Shown here: positions 5,252-5,733 of the stretch, piece after piece
Numbering within the stretch: the stretch's first letter is position 1
How the letters are laid out: each line of letters opens with the position of its first letter
DNA from: Candidatus Hydrogenedentota bacterium
GTDB taxonomy: Bacteria; Hydrogenedentota; Hydrogenedentia; Hydrogenedentales; SLHB01
NCBI GenBank assembly: GCA_022706165.1
Contig: JAKJDA010000192.1
Location: 1 to 5,733 of the forward strand
Direction of reading: 5' to 3'
DNA length: 5,733 bases
Program-made: the position numbers and the translations under genes
Notes under the pieces: model-generated
Told to the model about the DNA's origin: nothing
Seen by the model: the letters and a program-made list of their open reading frames with translations, nothing else
The model's database searches: none

Positions 5252-5733
5252 TTAGGCCAAGGCGTCGCCGAGGGACTCGTCGCGGCGCGCGAGAAACTCT
5301 TCCAACATGGCCTCGGCCGTTTCGGCGTCGATGCCGAGGATGTTCATTGCCGTGGCGTGATCGTCAAAAAGACCTTTGTTGTCAACGACGGTCTTGCCCC
5401 GGCTGTGGGCCAGAACGTCCGCCAAGGACACCATTGCGGCCATGTCCTGATGGTCGGCGGCTTGTTCGGGATGGTGGTGGCAACGGATGGCCGCGGCGAT
5501 TTCGGGCGGCAACGACCAATGCGAGGCCAGTTCAAAGCCCGCCTCGGTGTGGGCAAGGCCGAGAATTTGCTCTTCCGCGGCGACGAGCGCAAGGCCATCG
5601 AGTTCCTGGCCCACCTTGGCGTAGGGTTTGGGCGCCACTTCAGCCAGAACGACGCGGCCAATGTCATGGAGGAGTCCCGCTGCGAACACGCCAGCCTGCT
5701 GAGACTTCAGGCAGGCCTTGGCAACGACGCGCG
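5252..5733 (-). CDS. HDOD-domain protein, 5' partial (C-terminal 159 residues visible)
   Basis: The visible part is an HD-fold signalling domain of the HDOD type, found in bacterial regulators linked to two-component and cyclic di-GMP networks. The GTG at 5689 is not the true start: the frame stays open to the window edge (reading RVVAKACLKSQQAG before it), and the HD core would otherwise lack its first helices. Counting from that GTG, the domain shows GLLHDIG (H8, D9), GLAHTEAGFELASHW (H47), LPPEIAAAIRCHHHPE (H71-73) and VSLADVLAH (D91). These are the spaced His/Asp residues of the HD superfamily, retained here rather than lost as in many HDOD proteins. There is no GYP motif, so it is not a standard HD-GYP cyclic di-GMP phosphodiesterase. 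The stop is TAA at 5254-5252. Any N-terminal receiver or other domain lies outside the window. The beta-helix gene downstream has its own promoter, so the two need not be co-regulated. Confidence 0.85.
   Translation of the reverse strand, partial: RVVAKACLKSQQAGVFAAGLLHDIGRVVLAEVAPKPYAKVGQELDGLALVAAEEQILGLAHTEAGFELASHWSLPPEIAAAIRCHHHPEQAADHQDMAAMVSLADVLAHSRGKTVVDNKGLFDDHATAMNILGIDAETAEAMLEEFLARRDESLGDALA

Overview
The window is GC-rich bacterial DNA with two gene blocks that converge near position 2500. On the plus strand are a radical SAM protein cut by the left edge (3-1157), a small stand-alone PilZ-domain protein (1332-1691) and a short, divergent NAD kinase (1729-2460). On the minus strand are an exported beta-helix protein with calcium-binding thrombospondin type 3 repeats (2654-5017) and, upstream of it, the C-terminal part of an HDOD-type signalling protein cut by the right edge (5252-5733).

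The combination of a secreted right-handed beta-helix, a GGIDLGAYE 'choice-of-anchor' type segment, DxDGDG repeats, a membrane-segment-plus-basic C-terminal tail, and PilZ and HDOD signalling proteins is common in large-genome free-living bacteria such as Planctomycetes, Hydrogenedentes, Lentisphaerae and some Deltaproteobacteria. This placement is an inference from protein style. No rRNA or marker gene is present to fix the taxon.

Layout: 3-1157 radical SAM; 1158-1331 intergenic with two hairpins and a clear ribosome binding site for PilZ; 1332-2460 PilZ and NAD kinase, 37 bases apart and probably one transcript; 2461-2653 convergent intergenic region with two strong stem-loops, one of which is a textbook Rho-independent terminator for the minus-strand gene; 2654-5017 beta-helix/TSP3 protein; 5018-5251 a compact regulatory region; 5252-5733 HDOD protein. 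No gene-free stretch exceeds 300 bases, and I see no tRNA, rRNA, CRISPR array, insertion sequence or attachment site.

The most informative regulatory region is 5018-5251. Read on the minus strand it holds a terminator-like hairpin after the HDOD gene, then a near-consensus sigma-70 promoter (TTGACG, 17 bases, TATACT). A 17-base palindrome covers the -10 box. A roughly 98-base leader follows, with a second 9+9 base palindrome and a possible Shine-Dalgarno-masking helix, then a strong ribosome binding site. The surface protein therefore looks separately transcribed and possibly regulated. The plus-strand genes share no obvious pathway: PilZ suggests cyclic di-GMP sensing, NAD kinase makes NADP, and the radical SAM substrate is unknown. 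I did not find convincing evidence of a wholly new system.
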